Positions 33,114 to 42,138 are shown, counted from the first letter of the stretch. The stretch is 64,000 nt of DNA from Alphaproteobacteria bacterium (GCA_030739735.1 JASLYQ010000001.1:62001-126000); one strand, 5' to 3'. The notes: generated from the sequence alone by a model not told the origin. A program made the numbers and translations.

Positions 33114-34346
33114 ATGACAATCTCACGCAGACAGTTTGTTGGCGGCGCTGCAGGCGTCGCGGCCGCGTTGGAATTACCAAGCGTCTTAGCGGCTCAAGGG
33201 CAGGGACTCAAAGTAGCAGGCATCCTAGACGGCTCGGGTGGGCTCGACATCTACGGCCGGCCCATGATCGACTGCATGCGCCTCGCCGTCGAGGAGACCA
33301 ACGCTGCTGGCGGCCTGCTGGATGAGCCTGTGGAGCTGCTGCTGTTCGACACTCAGTCGAACCTCCAGCTCTATACCCAGTTTGCCACCGAGGCAGCGAC
33401 GCGCCACCAGGTCGCCAGTGTCCACGGCGGCATCACCAGCGCCTCACGAGAAGCAATTCGCCCGCTACTCGGGCGTTACCGCACACTCTACTTCTACAAC
33501 ACACAGTACGAGGGTGGCGCCTGCGACCGCAACATCTTCTGCACGGGCAGTACGCCAGCCCAGACCGTGGCCAAGCTGGTGCCGCACATCATGGAGCGCT
33601 GGGGCAAGCGAATCTACAGCCTAGCAGCGGATTACAATTACGGCCAGACCACTGCGCGCTGGGTGCGCAAGTTCGCGCAAGAGTCCGGTGGCGATGCCAT
33701 CGCCACCGACTTCTTCCCGCTGGACGTGACCGATTTCGGTCCCACCATCCGCAAGATTCAGGCGGCCAAGCCCGATATCGTTGTCTCGGTGCTGGTCGGC
33801 GGCGCCCACATGTCGTTTTATCGACAATGGGCGGCGGCCGGCATGAAGGGCGAGATTCCGCTCGCCTCGACCACCTTCGGCGTCGGCAATGAGCACCGCG
33901 TACTGTCGGAGAAGGAGAGCGACGGCATCATCGCGTGCTATGGCTATTTCGAGGAGCTCAACACGCCCGCCAACCGCGACTTCCTGGGTCGCCTGCGGGC
34001 ACGCTACGGCGACCAGACGCCGGCCGTCAACGAGCTCGCCATGCGCTCCTATGACGCCTTCTTGCTGTGGGCGGAAGCAGTGCGCCGGGCGGGCACGGCC
34101 GATCGCATGGCAGTGATAGAGGTGCTGGAATCGAACATCAGCATGACCGGCCCTAGCGGTACTGTGACCATCGATGCGCCAACCCATCATACCATTCAGG
34201 ACGTCTATCTAGGCGAGGTCTCGGGCGGCGCCTTCAAGGTGCTCGAGACCTATCGAGAGCAGCCACCAGCGGATACCGCTGCGGTCTGCGACCTGGTCGC
34301 CAATCCCGCCGACACCACGATGTACGACATCAACGTCGACCTGTAA
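33114..34346 (+). CDS. Substrate-binding protein of a urea/short-amide-type ABC importer
   Basis: A 410-residue periplasmic type I binding protein. The N-terminus MTISRRQFVGGAAGVAAA has a twin-arginine-like signal. The mature part resembles UrtA/FmdD/AmiC proteins: GSGGLDIYGRPMIDCM, LAVEETNAAGGLL and TLYFYNTQYEGG. That branch of the Liv family binds urea, formamide or short amides rather than amino acids. It leads a five-gene operon, but the last ATPase gene is broken. No urease or amidase gene is in the window, so the substrate is inferred only. Confidence 0.8.
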   Translation: MTISRRQFVGGAAGVAAALELPSVLAAQGQGLKVAGILDGSGGLDIYGRPMIDCMRLAVEETNAAGGLLDEPVELLLFDTQSNLQLYTQFATEAATRHQVASVHGGITSASREAIRPLLGRYRTLYFYNTQYEGGACDRNIFCTGSTPAQTVAKLVPHIMERWGKRIYSLAADYNYGQTTARWVRKFAQESGGDAIATDFFPLDVTDFGPTIRKIQAAKPDIVVSVLVGGAHMSFYRQWAAAGMKGEIPLASTTFGVGNEHRVLSEKESDGIIACYGYFEELNTPANRDFLGRLRARYGDQTPAVNELAMRSYDAFLLWAEAVRRAGTADRMAVIEVLESNISMTGPSGTVTIDAPTHHTIQDVYLGEVSGGAFKVLETYREQPPADTAAVCDLVANPADTTMYDINVDL

Positions 34347-34349
34347 TCC

Positions 34350-35216
34350 ATGGATCTGACCGCCGCGGTCTTCCTACAGGCGGCGAGCGCCGTCGCAGCG
34401 CTGGTGCTAATGAGCGCCGGGCTGGCGCTAATCTTCGGCATGATGCGTGTCATCAACCTCGCCCATGGTGAGTTTCTCATGCTCGGCGGGTACGCCACCA
34501 TCCTCGCCTACGGCCAGGGACTAAACCTGTGGCTCGCTGCGCTAGTGGTAGCGCCTCTGGTCGTCGGCGCCATCGGTTGCATCGTAGAGCGGCTGCTGAT
34601 CCGCCATCTCTATGATCGCCGTACCGATACGCTGCTTGCCACCTGGGGCTTGAGCCTGTTCCTCATCGGCCTGGTTACGACACTGTTTGGCAACACCACA
34701 CGCGGCGTTTCGGCACCGCTCGGCGCAATAGCCATCGGCAACTACAGCATGGCCGCCTACGAGCTAGCGCTGATCGGTTTCGCGGTGGCGGTCGTCGCTC
34801 TGCTCTATCTCGGCCTAGCGCGCACGCGCGCGGGCTTGGTGGCGCGCGCGACCATGCAGAACCCGGATATGGCTGAAGCCTTGGGCACGGACCGCAGCCG
34901 CGTCTACGCAGTGACCTTCACCGTCGGGGCCGCGCTCAGCGGTCTTGCCGGCGGGTTGCTAGCGCCGCTCTCTGGCGTGGTACCAACCATCGGTGCCGCC
35001 TATATGGCCAAGGCCTTCATCACGGTGATCGCCGGTGGCGCAGCGGCGGTTGGCGGCACCGTCGCCGCCTCGGGCCTGCTTGGCAGCATCAACAGCGCGG
35101 CGAGTTTCTTCGTCAATCCGGTGATCGGCGAAGTGGCACTACTACTGTCAGCGATCGTGCTATTGCGGCTCTTGCCGGAAGGAATTAGCGGGCATTTCTT
35201 CCGCACCGGTGTCTGA
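34350..35216 (+). CDS. ABC importer permease, LivH/UrtB type
   Basis: A 288-residue inner-membrane permease of the branched-chain amino acid/urea family with about eight hydrophobic segments. The N-terminal half contains FGMMRVINLAHGEFLMLGGY, the family signature. The loop RATMQNPDMAEALGTDRSRV precedes the EAA-like coupling region. It starts three bases after the binding-protein stop and overlaps the next gene by one base. Confidence 0.88.
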   Translation: MDLTAAVFLQAASAVAALVLMSAGLALIFGMMRVINLAHGEFLMLGGYATILAYGQGLNLWLAALVVAPLVVGAIGCIVERLLIRHLYDRRTDTLLATWGLSLFLIGLVTTLFGNTTRGVSAPLGAIAIGNYSMAAYELALIGFAVAVVALLYLGLARTRAGLVARATMQNPDMAEALGTDRSRVYAVTFTVGAALSGLAGGLLAPLSGVVPTIGAAYMAKAFITVIAGGAAAVGGTVAASGLLGSINSAASFFVNPVIGEVALLLSAIVLLRLLPEGISGHFFRTGV

Positions 35217-36223
35217 TGCGAGATTGGCTCGGGCATGGCATCGTGGTCGCCGTAGGCATCGCGCTGCTGGTGCTGCTGCCGGCCCAGGCGCAGCTATATA
35301 CGATCATCAACGCCACTATCTGGACGGCAATGGCGACCCTTGCGCTCAGCCTCGGCCTGGTCTGGGGCTATGGTGGTATTCTCTGCCTCGGCCAAACCGC
35401 GTTTTTCGGTCTCGGCGGTTACGCCTATGCGGTAGCGGCTATCAATCTCGGTAACAGTACCTGGGCCGTGCCGCTGGCCATCGCCACGCCCGCTGTCTTC
35501 GCCGCAGCACTCGGCTATTTTCTCTTCTACGGCCGCCTCGGCGATGTTTATCTCGGGATCGTCACGCTCACCGTCTCACTAATTCTGTTCAAGCTTACTA
35601 ACAGCACATCAGGGCCAGAATACACCATCGGTAGCGCCCGGCTCGGCGGCGCTAACGGGATGCCGAAGACGCCTTTTCTCAACGCCCCGTTTGATCCTGC
35701 GGTACTGCTGTCTCCGGATACTATCTTTCGCGTCGTCCTTGGCGCATTGCTGCTCTGCTATCTATTTTGTTTGTGGCTTCTACACTCACGGTTTGGCCAC
35801 GTGACCCTAGCAATACGCGAGAACCAGCAACGCGTCGAACTGCTCGGCTATGACGCGCGTCGGCACAAGCTTCTGCTGTTCGTCATCGGTGGTGCCATCG
35901 CCGGGGTTGCAGGAATCGGCTTCGCCAACTCAGCCTTCATTAGTCCAGCGCTCTTCAGTTTGGCAACTACGGCGCAGGTCATCATCTGGGTCATCGTCGG
36001 CGGCCTCGGAACCCTGTTTGGTCCCATCCTCGGCGCCGTCGTCGTGCAGGCGTTGATGTCCTGGCTCGGCACTCTAGCGCAGGTGCACCCGGCATTGTCG
36101 CGGCTCGATCCGAACTTGGTCCTGGGGGCGGCACTGATCCTCTTCGTGCTACTGTTGCCACGCGGCCTCTGGCCCGCCGTGACGAGCCTGGCGGGACGTC
36201 TCAGACGGGGTCCAGGGCGATGA
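35216..36223 (+). CDS. ABC importer permease, LivM/UrtC type
   Basis: A 335-residue second permease with about ten hydrophobic segments. Typical LivM motifs are LGLVWGYGGILCLGQTAFFG near residue 50 and AIRENQQRVELLGYDARRHK near 205. It overlaps the neighbouring ATPase gene by four bases. Intact; pairs with the preceding permease as a heterodimer. Confidence 0.88.
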   Translation: MRDWLGHGIVVAVGIALLVLLPAQAQLYTIINATIWTAMATLALSLGLVWGYGGILCLGQTAFFGLGGYAYAVAAINLGNSTWAVPLAIATPAVFAAALGYFLFYGRLGDVYLGIVTLTVSLILFKLTNSTSGPEYTIGSARLGGANGMPKTPFLNAPFDPAVLLSPDTIFRVVLGALLLCYLFCLWLLHSRFGHVTLAIRENQQRVELLGYDARRHKLLLFVIGGAIAGVAGIGFANSAFISPALFSLATTAQVIIWVIVGGLGTLFGPILGAVVVQALMSWLGTLAQVHPALSRLDPNLVLGAALILFVLLLPRGLWPAVTSLAGRLRRGPGR

Positions 36224-36948
36224 GCGGAGACGCAGTGCTCGTGGTCAAGGACTTGAGCAAACACTTTGGCGGCGTGGCGGCACTCGATGGCTTGGCCTTC
36301 ACGCTTCGGGCCAACGAGCTGCGCTGCCTGATCGGCCCCAACGGCGCCGGTAAGAGCACGTTCTTCAAATGCCTGACCGGGCAGCTCACACCCGATGCCG
36401 GCAGTATCCGTTTCGCTGGTCGCGAGATCGCGGGCAGCGGCACGATCGCCATCGCCCGCGCCGGCGTCGGCCTGAAGATGCAGGTGCCGTCGGTGTTCGA
36501 TGGACTGACTGTCCGCGACTCCCTTTGCGTGGCAGGGCAGCGCCGCCTGCGAGGCAGAGCGCTGGATGGCGCGATAGCAGAGGCTCTGGCACGCCTCGAT
36601 ATCGGCGATCTGGCACAGCGCCTAGTCGGCACGTTGGCCCACGGGCAGCGGCAACTCGTGGAATTGGCGATGGTGTTGATGCAAGAGCCGGCATTGGTGC
36701 TGCTCGACGAGCCCACCGCGGGAATGGACGAAACGGAAATCGAACGTGTCGCGGCGTTGCTGCACGAGCTGGCCCAAGCGCATGCCCTAGTCGTGGTCGA
36801 ACACGATATGCGTTTTGTAGCCAATATCGCCGGAGTGGTCACTGTCATGCATCACGGCCGCCTGCTGGCCGAGGGCCCAGCCGATTCGGTTCTGGCCGAC
36901 GCGCGGGTGCGCGACGCCTATCTGGGCAATAGCCATGCTGACGGTTGA
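36220..36948 (+). CDS. ABC importer ATPase, LivG/UrtD type
   Basis: A 242-residue ATP-binding subunit. Walker A is GPNGAGKST, the ABC signature region is LAHGQRQLVELAMVLMQEP, Walker B is LVLLDEPTAGMD and the switch His is in VVEHDM. The GQRQ signature without LSGG is usual for the UrtD branch. It overlaps the next, broken ATPase gene by 14 bases. It is intact and could in principle work as a homodimer. Confidence 0.9.
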   Translation: MSGDAVLVVKDLSKHFGGVAALDGLAFTLRANELRCLIGPNGAGKSTFFKCLTGQLTPDAGSIRFAGREIAGSGTIAIARAGVGLKMQVPSVFDGLTVRDSLCVAGQRRLRGRALDGAIAEALARLDIGDLAQRLVGTLAHGQRQLVELAMVLMQEPALVLLDEPTAGMDETEIERVAALLHELAQAHALVVVEHDMRFVANIAGVVTVMHHGRLLAEGPADSVLADARVRDAYLGNSHADG

Positions 36949-37563
36949 CGGTCTGGGCACGGCCTATGGCCGTATCCCCGTGCTACGCGGGGTCAACCTC
37001 GCTCTGGCACCCGGTGAGCACCTGGCGGTGGCCGGTGCAAACGGCAGCGGCAAGACGACCCTGGTGAAGACGCTGATGGGCCTGCTACCGGCAAGCGCCG
37101 GGACGATCCTGTTCGACGGAGAGGACATCACGCGATGGCCCGCACAACGGCGCCGGCATCGCCTATGTGCCCCAAGGCCGCGACCTGTTCCCCGCCCTCA
37201 GCGTACGCGATAATCTGCGCATGGGTTGCCGCTCGGGAAGCGAGGGGGATGCGGCCATCGACCGGGTGATCGCGTTATTCCCCATGATCGGCGACTTGCT
37301 GGGTCGCGCCAGCGGCACGCTCAGCAGCGACGAGCAGCAGATCGTCGCGACTGCCCGCGCGATTTGCGCCACCCCGCGGCTGTTGTTACTCGACGAGCCG
37401 TCCGAGGGTGTACAGCCCTCGATGGTGGCAGAACCTAACATTCGCTGCCGAGGTAGCCGAAAGCGCGCTTGTCATGCACCGCGGCAGTATCAAACGCGCG
37501 CTCCCCTCGCGTGCCCTTGCCAAGCCCGGCATGTTGCGCGCGTTGCTCGGCGGCAAAGCCTGA
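36935..37563 (+). pseudogene. Broken second ATPase gene of the importer (LivF/UrtE type)
   Basis: The first frame encodes MLTVDGLGTAYGRIPVLRG with a good Walker A (GANGSGKTTL) to about 37140. A frameshift then moves the reading to GIAYVPQGRDLFPALSVRDN and Walker B LLLLDEPSEGVQPSMV. Near 37430 a second lesion, probably a deletion of roughly 20 codons, joins this to QNLTFAAEVAESALVMHRG in yet another frame, ending at the TGA 37561-37563. The switch-histidine segment is gone. Two independent lesions make a sequencing error unlikely. Confidence 0.85.
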
Positions 37564-37617
37564 GTGCCACACACCAGACTTTTCATAAGCGGATGGATGT
37601 AGTATGGTGTTAATCGT

Positions 37618-37671
37618 ATAACCCCAAGATATTGGGGTTATCCACAAAAACTATCCACAGGCTGTGGATTA
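37618..37671. promoter_or_regulatory. Hairpin overlapping a cluster of three DnaA-box-like sites
   Basis: A perfect 10-base stem (37618-37627 with 37632-37641, loop GATA) is followed immediately by TTATCCACA (37638-37646), CTATCCACA (37651-37659) and, inverted, TGTGGATTA (37663-37671). The first is an exact match to the E. coli DnaA box; the others differ at one position. Such clusters occur at replication origins and DnaA-regulated sites. No typical origin gene (dnaA, hemE, parAB) is adjacent. Confidence 0.5.
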
Positions 37672-37837
37672 GGGTGTGTCTTCTCGGAGAAACAGGCCAC
37701 CGAATAGATGCGCGCCGTAACCTAAAGCACCTGGGAAGAGGTGTGTCGACTAGCCGCGACATCCGCTTCCTCCCGGCGGATGCCGCGGCCTTTGTCCACA
37801 CTTCGCAAAAGCTTGCACGCGATAGCTGTTTTGCAGC

Positions 37838-37960
37838 ATGCAGCCTCTCGACGGTATCAAGGCTCTCGAATTTGGCGGCACCATCCTTGTGACGCTGCTC
37901 GCCCTGGTCTTGGCCGAGGCCGGTGCCGATAAGGTCAACGTTGAGCCCCGACTGCTTTAA
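37838..37960 (+). pseudogene. N-terminal remnant of a CaiB/BaiF CoA-transferase gene
   Basis: The 40-residue frame reads MQPLDGIKALEFGGTILVTL and then LAEAGADKVNVEPRLL, followed by TAA. This is the start of class III CoA-transferases (MxPLxGIKVLE...LADxGAEVIKVEPP), cut off exactly at the Rossmann loop. Nothing of the remaining 350 or so residues is present downstream. An intact family member exists at 58167-59396. Confidence 0.65.
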
Positions 37961-38022
37961 CATTAGGAAAATTTTAGGCATCATGGCTAATGGAGCGGTA
38001 CATAGCGATAAAGGACAATCCT

Positions 38023-38223
38023 ATGAAACTCGCCATTTCAGCCATTCTTGTGACCGTCATTCTAGCTGCGAGCTCGGCAACTGCCGATGCGAAGACGCCA
38101 TCCGGGCCGCAGGCAGTGACGCCGACCATTAACCGGGTAGTAGCCGGTCAGGTCAGCGAACAAATTGCCGACGCGTTGGCTCAGGGGCAGGAAAACAGGC
38201 GCGGTGGGGCAGACCCGATATAG
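38023..38223 (+). CDS. Small secreted protein of unknown function
   Basis: A 66-residue protein with a clear signal peptide, MKLAISAILVTVILAASSA, cleaved probably after TADA. The mature part is about 43 residues: TINRVVAGQVSEQIADALAQ, then a basic tail. The helix resembles the short segment that precedes the barrel in the autotransporter 379 bases downstream (ITGMISSRVSSLL). It may be a truncated paralogue, or a genuine periplasmic peptide. No family recognised. Confidence 0.5.
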   Translation: MKLAISAILVTVILAASSATADAKTPSGPQAVTPTINRVVAGQVSEQIADALAQGQENRRGGADPI

Positions 38224-38601
38224 CGGACGATCTTAAGCGCGATTAACAGTCATTCTTATATAAACTGCGCCGACCTTGGTTCTGTGGGAGAATATCAGGT
38301 GCCGGGCGCCGCCCAGGTGCTCGCACCAAAGCCGCCGCTTTACTGTTATCGGTGTGTTACCAGACCCTGTGGTAATTCTGCAACAAAGAGTGCGATAAGC
38401 TCGCATAATCGGCCCTAAGACAGGGAAATCTTTGACGAATTTACACGCGTGCGGTAGCACCGATTTAAGAGGTAGTAGGCGCGCTTTGTATAGATGTTTG
38501 TGGCGGGTTACGTTGTGCGGAATTGCCCAGAAGCTCCCGCGATGCGCGTGTACTGGAATGGTAAGTTTTGAAGGTACTCAAGGGAACGAGGGCCCAGTCA
38601 A
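38224..38601. other. Gene-free stretch upstream of the autotransporter
   Basis: No coding frame with a recognisable product. A weak sigma70-like pair, TTGACG at about 38432 and TAGCAC after 17 bases, could serve the downstream gene. No RNA gene or clear repeat is seen. Confidence 0.35.
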
Positions 38602-39663
38602 ATGAAACGGATTATCCCGGTTCTAGCTATGGCGATGGCTGCGTTGTTCACCCCGCCCACCCTAGCAGCGCAAACCAGTAACCCGACAAACACGACGGAG
38701 CAGGCTTCAAGCACGGCCACCGCCTCAGCCGTTGTGCGGACCGCGACCGCCCAGATCACGGGTATGATCTCTTCGCGCGTATCCAGTCTCTTGGCTCCCA
38801 CCGCCGTAGCTGATCAAGGCGGCAACGTAGACATGGCTGTGGCGCTGTACGACGAGATGACCCTCGGTACCGGCATTTCAGCCGGCGGCGGCGATGGCCG
38901 TATGGGTGTATGGCCGTCCGGCAGCTGGACGGATGTCGAAGACGACCTGTCGTCGACCGCCTATAACGGCGACGTCTACAACGCGATGACCGGTACCGAC
39001 TACCAGTTCAACTGCTGCTTAACCGCCGGCCTGGCACTCGGCTATGAATCGAGTGATATCAACACCACGTTTAACACAGGTAGTGTGGAGTCTTCAGGCT
39101 GGACCATTGCGCCCTATGCCGGCTATGTGCTCAGCCGCTACTTCACCGTGGACGTCAGTGCCGGCTACAGCATTGTCGACTACGATACGACGCGCGTCAG
39201 AAACGCCCTGACAATAACCGGTGACTTCGATTCCGACCGGTGGTTCGCATCAGGCGCAATCAACGGCTATTACAGCGTCAACAAGATCCTGTTGAATGGC
39301 CGTGCCGGGTACTCCTACGCGAAGGAAAGCCAGGACGGATTTAACGAGTCCAACGGCGTCATCAACGCCTCCCGCGACGTGAAAGTTAGCACGCTGCGCG
39401 TCGGCGGTACCGCTGCTTACGGTCTCGGCAAAGCGCAGCCCTACGTCACCGCTACCGGTGTCTATGACGTGCAACAAACCAAGGTTACGGTGGGTGACGG
39501 TCAAGCCGCACCATCTAATGACAAATCCGGCGTCGACATCGGTGGTGGCGTGCGCATCTCACTCAGCGATCGCGTGACGGGCGGTATTGAAGGAACCACG
39601 CATTTGGCGCGCGACAACTTCGAGTCCACTACTGTCTCGGGCAACTTGCGCATCAAATTCTGA
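38602..39663 (+). CDS. Autotransporter beta-barrel protein with very short passenger
   Basis: A 353-residue outer-membrane protein. The signal peptide MKRIIPVLAMAMAALFTPPT is followed by a Thr/Ser-rich stretch and a single helix, VVRTATAQITGMISSRVSSL. The autotransporter barrel covers about 95-353, with repeated YAGYVLS, AGYSIVDYD and GRAGYSYAKE strands and the terminal Phe of NLRIKF that BAM recognises. There is essentially no passenger domain, so it may act as a barrel alone. It stands 8 bases upstream of a lipoprotein gene. Confidence 0.85.
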   Translation: MKRIIPVLAMAMAALFTPPTLAAQTSNPTNTTEQASSTATASAVVRTATAQITGMISSRVSSLLAPTAVADQGGNVDMAVALYDEMTLGTGISAGGGDGRMGVWPSGSWTDVEDDLSSTAYNGDVYNAMTGTDYQFNCCLTAGLALGYESSDINTTFNTGSVESSGWTIAPYAGYVLSRYFTVDVSAGYSIVDYDTTRVRNALTITGDFDSDRWFASGAINGYYSVNKILLNGRAGYSYAKESQDGFNESNGVINASRDVKVSTLRVGGTAAYGLGKAQPYVTATGVYDVQQTKVTVGDGQAAPSNDKSGVDIGGGVRISLSDRVTGGIEGTTHLARDNFESTTVSGNLRIKF

Positions 39664-39670
39664 TCTGCAG

Positions 39671-40543
39671 GTGACATCCTCGTTTCGATGCGGAGTCCGG
39701 CGCCAGCGCCGGGCCCTATTTCTATTGGCGCTGACGGCCTTGCTCGGGGCCTGTACCTCACCGGCAACACTGTTCGAAGACGGGCACTCGCGCGCGCTTA
39801 GACTGGCCGGCAATGCCGGTTTCGACACAGTACGGGTGCCCGCGGGTGCATTTACCTTGTACAGCGCCTTCAAGGGGAGCCGCGGCGGCAGCGATCGCCT
39901 GGTGGTCTATATCGAGGGCGACGGCCAGGCCTGGACTAACCGCTTCACTCTGTCACCCGACCCGACACCCTGGAATCCGACTGGGCTGCAACTGGCGATC
40001 CGCGACGCGCGGCCCCTGGTGGTCTATCTCGCTCGGCCTTGCCAATACGCCGCACGCCAGGATCCGGCACTATGCCATCCGCGCTACTGGGCGTCACGGC
40101 GATTCGCGCCAGAGGTGATCGAGGCAACCAGTGCCGCAGTGGAGCATTATCGGACATTGCTCGGCGCCAGCGAAGTCGAACTGATCGGCTATTCCGGCGG
40201 TGGCGCCATTGCCGCCCTGGTTGCCGCAACACGCAACGATGTCGTGGCCCTGACCACGGTGGTCGCCCCACTCGATCACATGGTCTGGACATCGCACCAC
40301 GACATCTCTGCCATGCCCGGTTCACGGAACCCTGCCGACGTAGTGGCCGCTTTGGCCGACACACCGCAAATCCACTTGGTCGGTGGCGACGACGACATCG
40401 TGCCGGCACTCGTCGCTCGCGCCTATCTTTCGCGCCTGCCAAACAACAGCCCGGCCCGTCTGGTCGTGGTCCACGGCTTCGATCACACATGCTGCTGGCA
40501 GCGTGACTGGAAGCAGCTGCAGACCCGCTATCGCCTGCCGTAA
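39671..40543 (+). CDS. Lipoprotein alpha/beta hydrolase
   Basis: A 290-residue secreted hydrolase starting with GTG at 39671. The lipobox LLALTALLGAC predicts lipid attachment at Cys in GACTSP. The hydrolase core has VVYIEGDGQAW (oxyanion region), nucleophile elbow GYSGGG in VELIGYSGGGAIAALVA, VGGDDDIVP with a likely acid, and the catalytic His in VHGFDHTCCW. The open frame back to 39587 lies inside the autotransporter gene. It begins eight bases after that stop, so the two may be coexpressed. Substrate unknown. Confidence 0.78.
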   Translation: MTSSFRCGVRRQRRALFLLALTALLGACTSPATLFEDGHSRALRLAGNAGFDTVRVPAGAFTLYSAFKGSRGGSDRLVVYIEGDGQAWTNRFTLSPDPTPWNPTGLQLAIRDARPLVVYLARPCQYAARQDPALCHPRYWASRRFAPEVIEATSAAVEHYRTLLGASEVELIGYSGGGAIAALVAATRNDVVALTTVVAPLDHMVWTSHHDISAMPGSRNPADVVAALADTPQIHLVGGDDDIVPALVARAYLSRLPNNSPARLVVVHGFDHTCCWQRDWKQLQTRYRLP

Positions 40544-40671
40544 TAGTTCCGTTGCCGACACGGCGCGAGGCGGCTTGGGCAGCGTTGGCCACGGCTCTGA
40601 CGGCCGCCTATAGCGGTGCCTTCACGCCTAGGCGTTGGCTGTCGGAGCAATGAACGCCGCCCGCCTTGAAG

Positions 40672-41331
40672 ATGTTGCCACCGACACTTGCGCTGCTTCT
40701 GTTCGCCATCGTGATCATCCGCGCAACGCCACACCTTCGCATTTCTGCAGGCACCACCAGCGCCTAGCTCGTGGCCGCGGCGACTTTGGCGCTGGCAGGG
40801 CTGCTATTCGCCGACCCGGCGTTCCCTGCCAAGCGGGTGCATGTCTTCCAGTACGCCCTGCTAGCCCTGGTGGTGCGCCGCGGGCTCGCCAGCCGCCTTG
40901 ATGGCGTGCCGCTGATGGCAATGTCGGCGTTGGTCGCGGCTCTGCTTGGGGTGCATGATGAACTTATCCAGGGTCTCAGGCCCGAGCGTTATTTCAGCCT
41001 CACCGACATTCTGGTCAATACTGTATCGGCCTCCGCCGGCGGCTGCCTGGGCACAGCCCTCTGGGGCCCGGGCAACAGAGATGACCCGCCATCCCCTCGC
41101 GCCTGGCTGGCCGTCGGTTTGGCGCTGGCAGTCCTGCTTTCCGGCCTCACCTACGCGCCCGCCGCGGCATTACCAGTGTGGGCTTGGCTGCCAGCACCGC
41201 TCTGCCTTACCTCTTGGCTGCTGTCGGTGCCAGCAGGGCATCGTTGGCCTGGCGCCTTGCCGGTGTGGCTTGCCTGCGGCGCGCTTGTTGAGCCGGCCAT
41301 TGCAAACCTGGCTGACCTGCCTTTCGCCTAG
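40672..41331 (+). pseudogene. VanZ-like membrane protein gene with in-frame amber codon
   Basis: From the ATG at 40672 the frame reads MLPPTLALLLFAIVIIRATP and meets TAG at 40765-40767. It then continues in the same frame to the natural stop at 41329-41331. The downstream part matches the VanZ-like core: HVFQYALLALVVRRGL, GVHDELIQGLRPERYFSLTD and ILVNTVSASAGG. Translation from GTG 40771 would give 186 residues lacking the first membrane helix. Either the gene is dead or it restarts there. The stop codon is the first triplet of a large palindrome. Confidence 0.6.
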
Positions 41332-41388
41332 AGCACTTTATCTACCATATGCGGTTAAATGACCGCATATGGTAGATAAAGTGCTCTA
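41329..41388. repeat. Perfect 60-base palindrome joining two convergent genes
   Basis: Arms of 27 bases (41329-41355 and 41362-41388) are exact reverse complements around the loop TAAATG. The outer triplets are the TAG stops of the VanZ-like gene (plus) and of the membrane-protein gene (minus). It could be a bidirectional terminator or an inserted palindromic repeat. The AGAGCACTTT... end resembles palindromic intergenic elements common in alphaproteobacteria. Confidence 0.9.
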
Positions 41389-42138
41389 ACCGCCATGGTA
41401 GACGTATCGGACCGATACCGCCTGGCAATCGCGTATGGCAAAAGCGATAGCAGCCACCAAGAAGCTTATGCCGAGGGCGTCGATGCCGCCACGCCAAGCT
41501 GTGGCCAGAGTATCTACGGTAAACACACCACCGACAGCTTCGATGATGGAAGCGGGGATCGGACCTTCCGACACAACGAAGAGCAACCCTGCCAGAACGA
41601 AGGCGCCGATGGCCCCCGGCGACCGCCGCGCCGAGACCGCGATGCCGGCGAGCACGATGAGCTCGAGAGGTAGCAACCGGCTGAGCAGACCGTAGAGCTG
41701 CGGAGCCTCGATCCCGAAAATTAGCGGTGCCACGCCTGCGGCCCACAGGATGTGCAGTTGTGCCGCCTCGGCCAGCGTCAAGGCCGCAAGCACCGCCGCT
41801 GCCAGGCGCCAGAAGAGACCCGGCCTCCGATCGACTGGATGTGCCCTTACCATGAGGGCGGTAAGCGCAGCACCTACCACGAGCTTGAGTAGGCTCCAGG
41901 CCCAGGGGAGGTTGGCTACCAACCCGATATCGAGGTTCGCCGGAACCCCGCCCGGAGCCAGCGCCCGAACCTCGGGCAAGGTCGCTACTAGATGCGCGAC
42001 GATGAAGACAATATCGATCGCCACGAGTGCCAGCAAGAAGAGCCGACTACGCAGCCGCGTTACATATATCGGCACCCGCGCCACCCGATAGAGCGGCAAC
42101 ACCTCAAGCTCACTCAGACCCGGCTGTTCGCTTGCCAT
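41386..42138 (-). CDS. Polytopic membrane protein of unknown function
   Basis: A 250-residue inner-membrane protein with about six hydrophobic segments (near residues 33-54, 75-97, 110-128, 135-160, 176-192 and 222-238). The N-terminal 28 residues are cytosolic and polar. I do not recognise a family; there are no conserved metal or catalytic motifs. It converges on the VanZ-like gene through the palindrome and is probably monocistronic. Confidence 0.65.
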   Translation of the reverse strand: MASEQPGLSELEVLPLYRVARVPIYVTRLRSRLFLLALVAIDIVFIVAHLVATLPEVRALAPGGVPANLDIGLVANLPWAWSLLKLVVGAALTALMVRAHPVDRRPGLFWRLAAAVLAALTLAEAAQLHILWAAGVAPLIFGIEAPQLYGLLSRLLPLELIVLAGIAVSARRSPGAIGAFVLAGLLFVVSEGPIPASIIEAVGGVFTVDTLATAWRGGIDALGISFLVAAIAFAIRDCQAVSVRYVYHGG

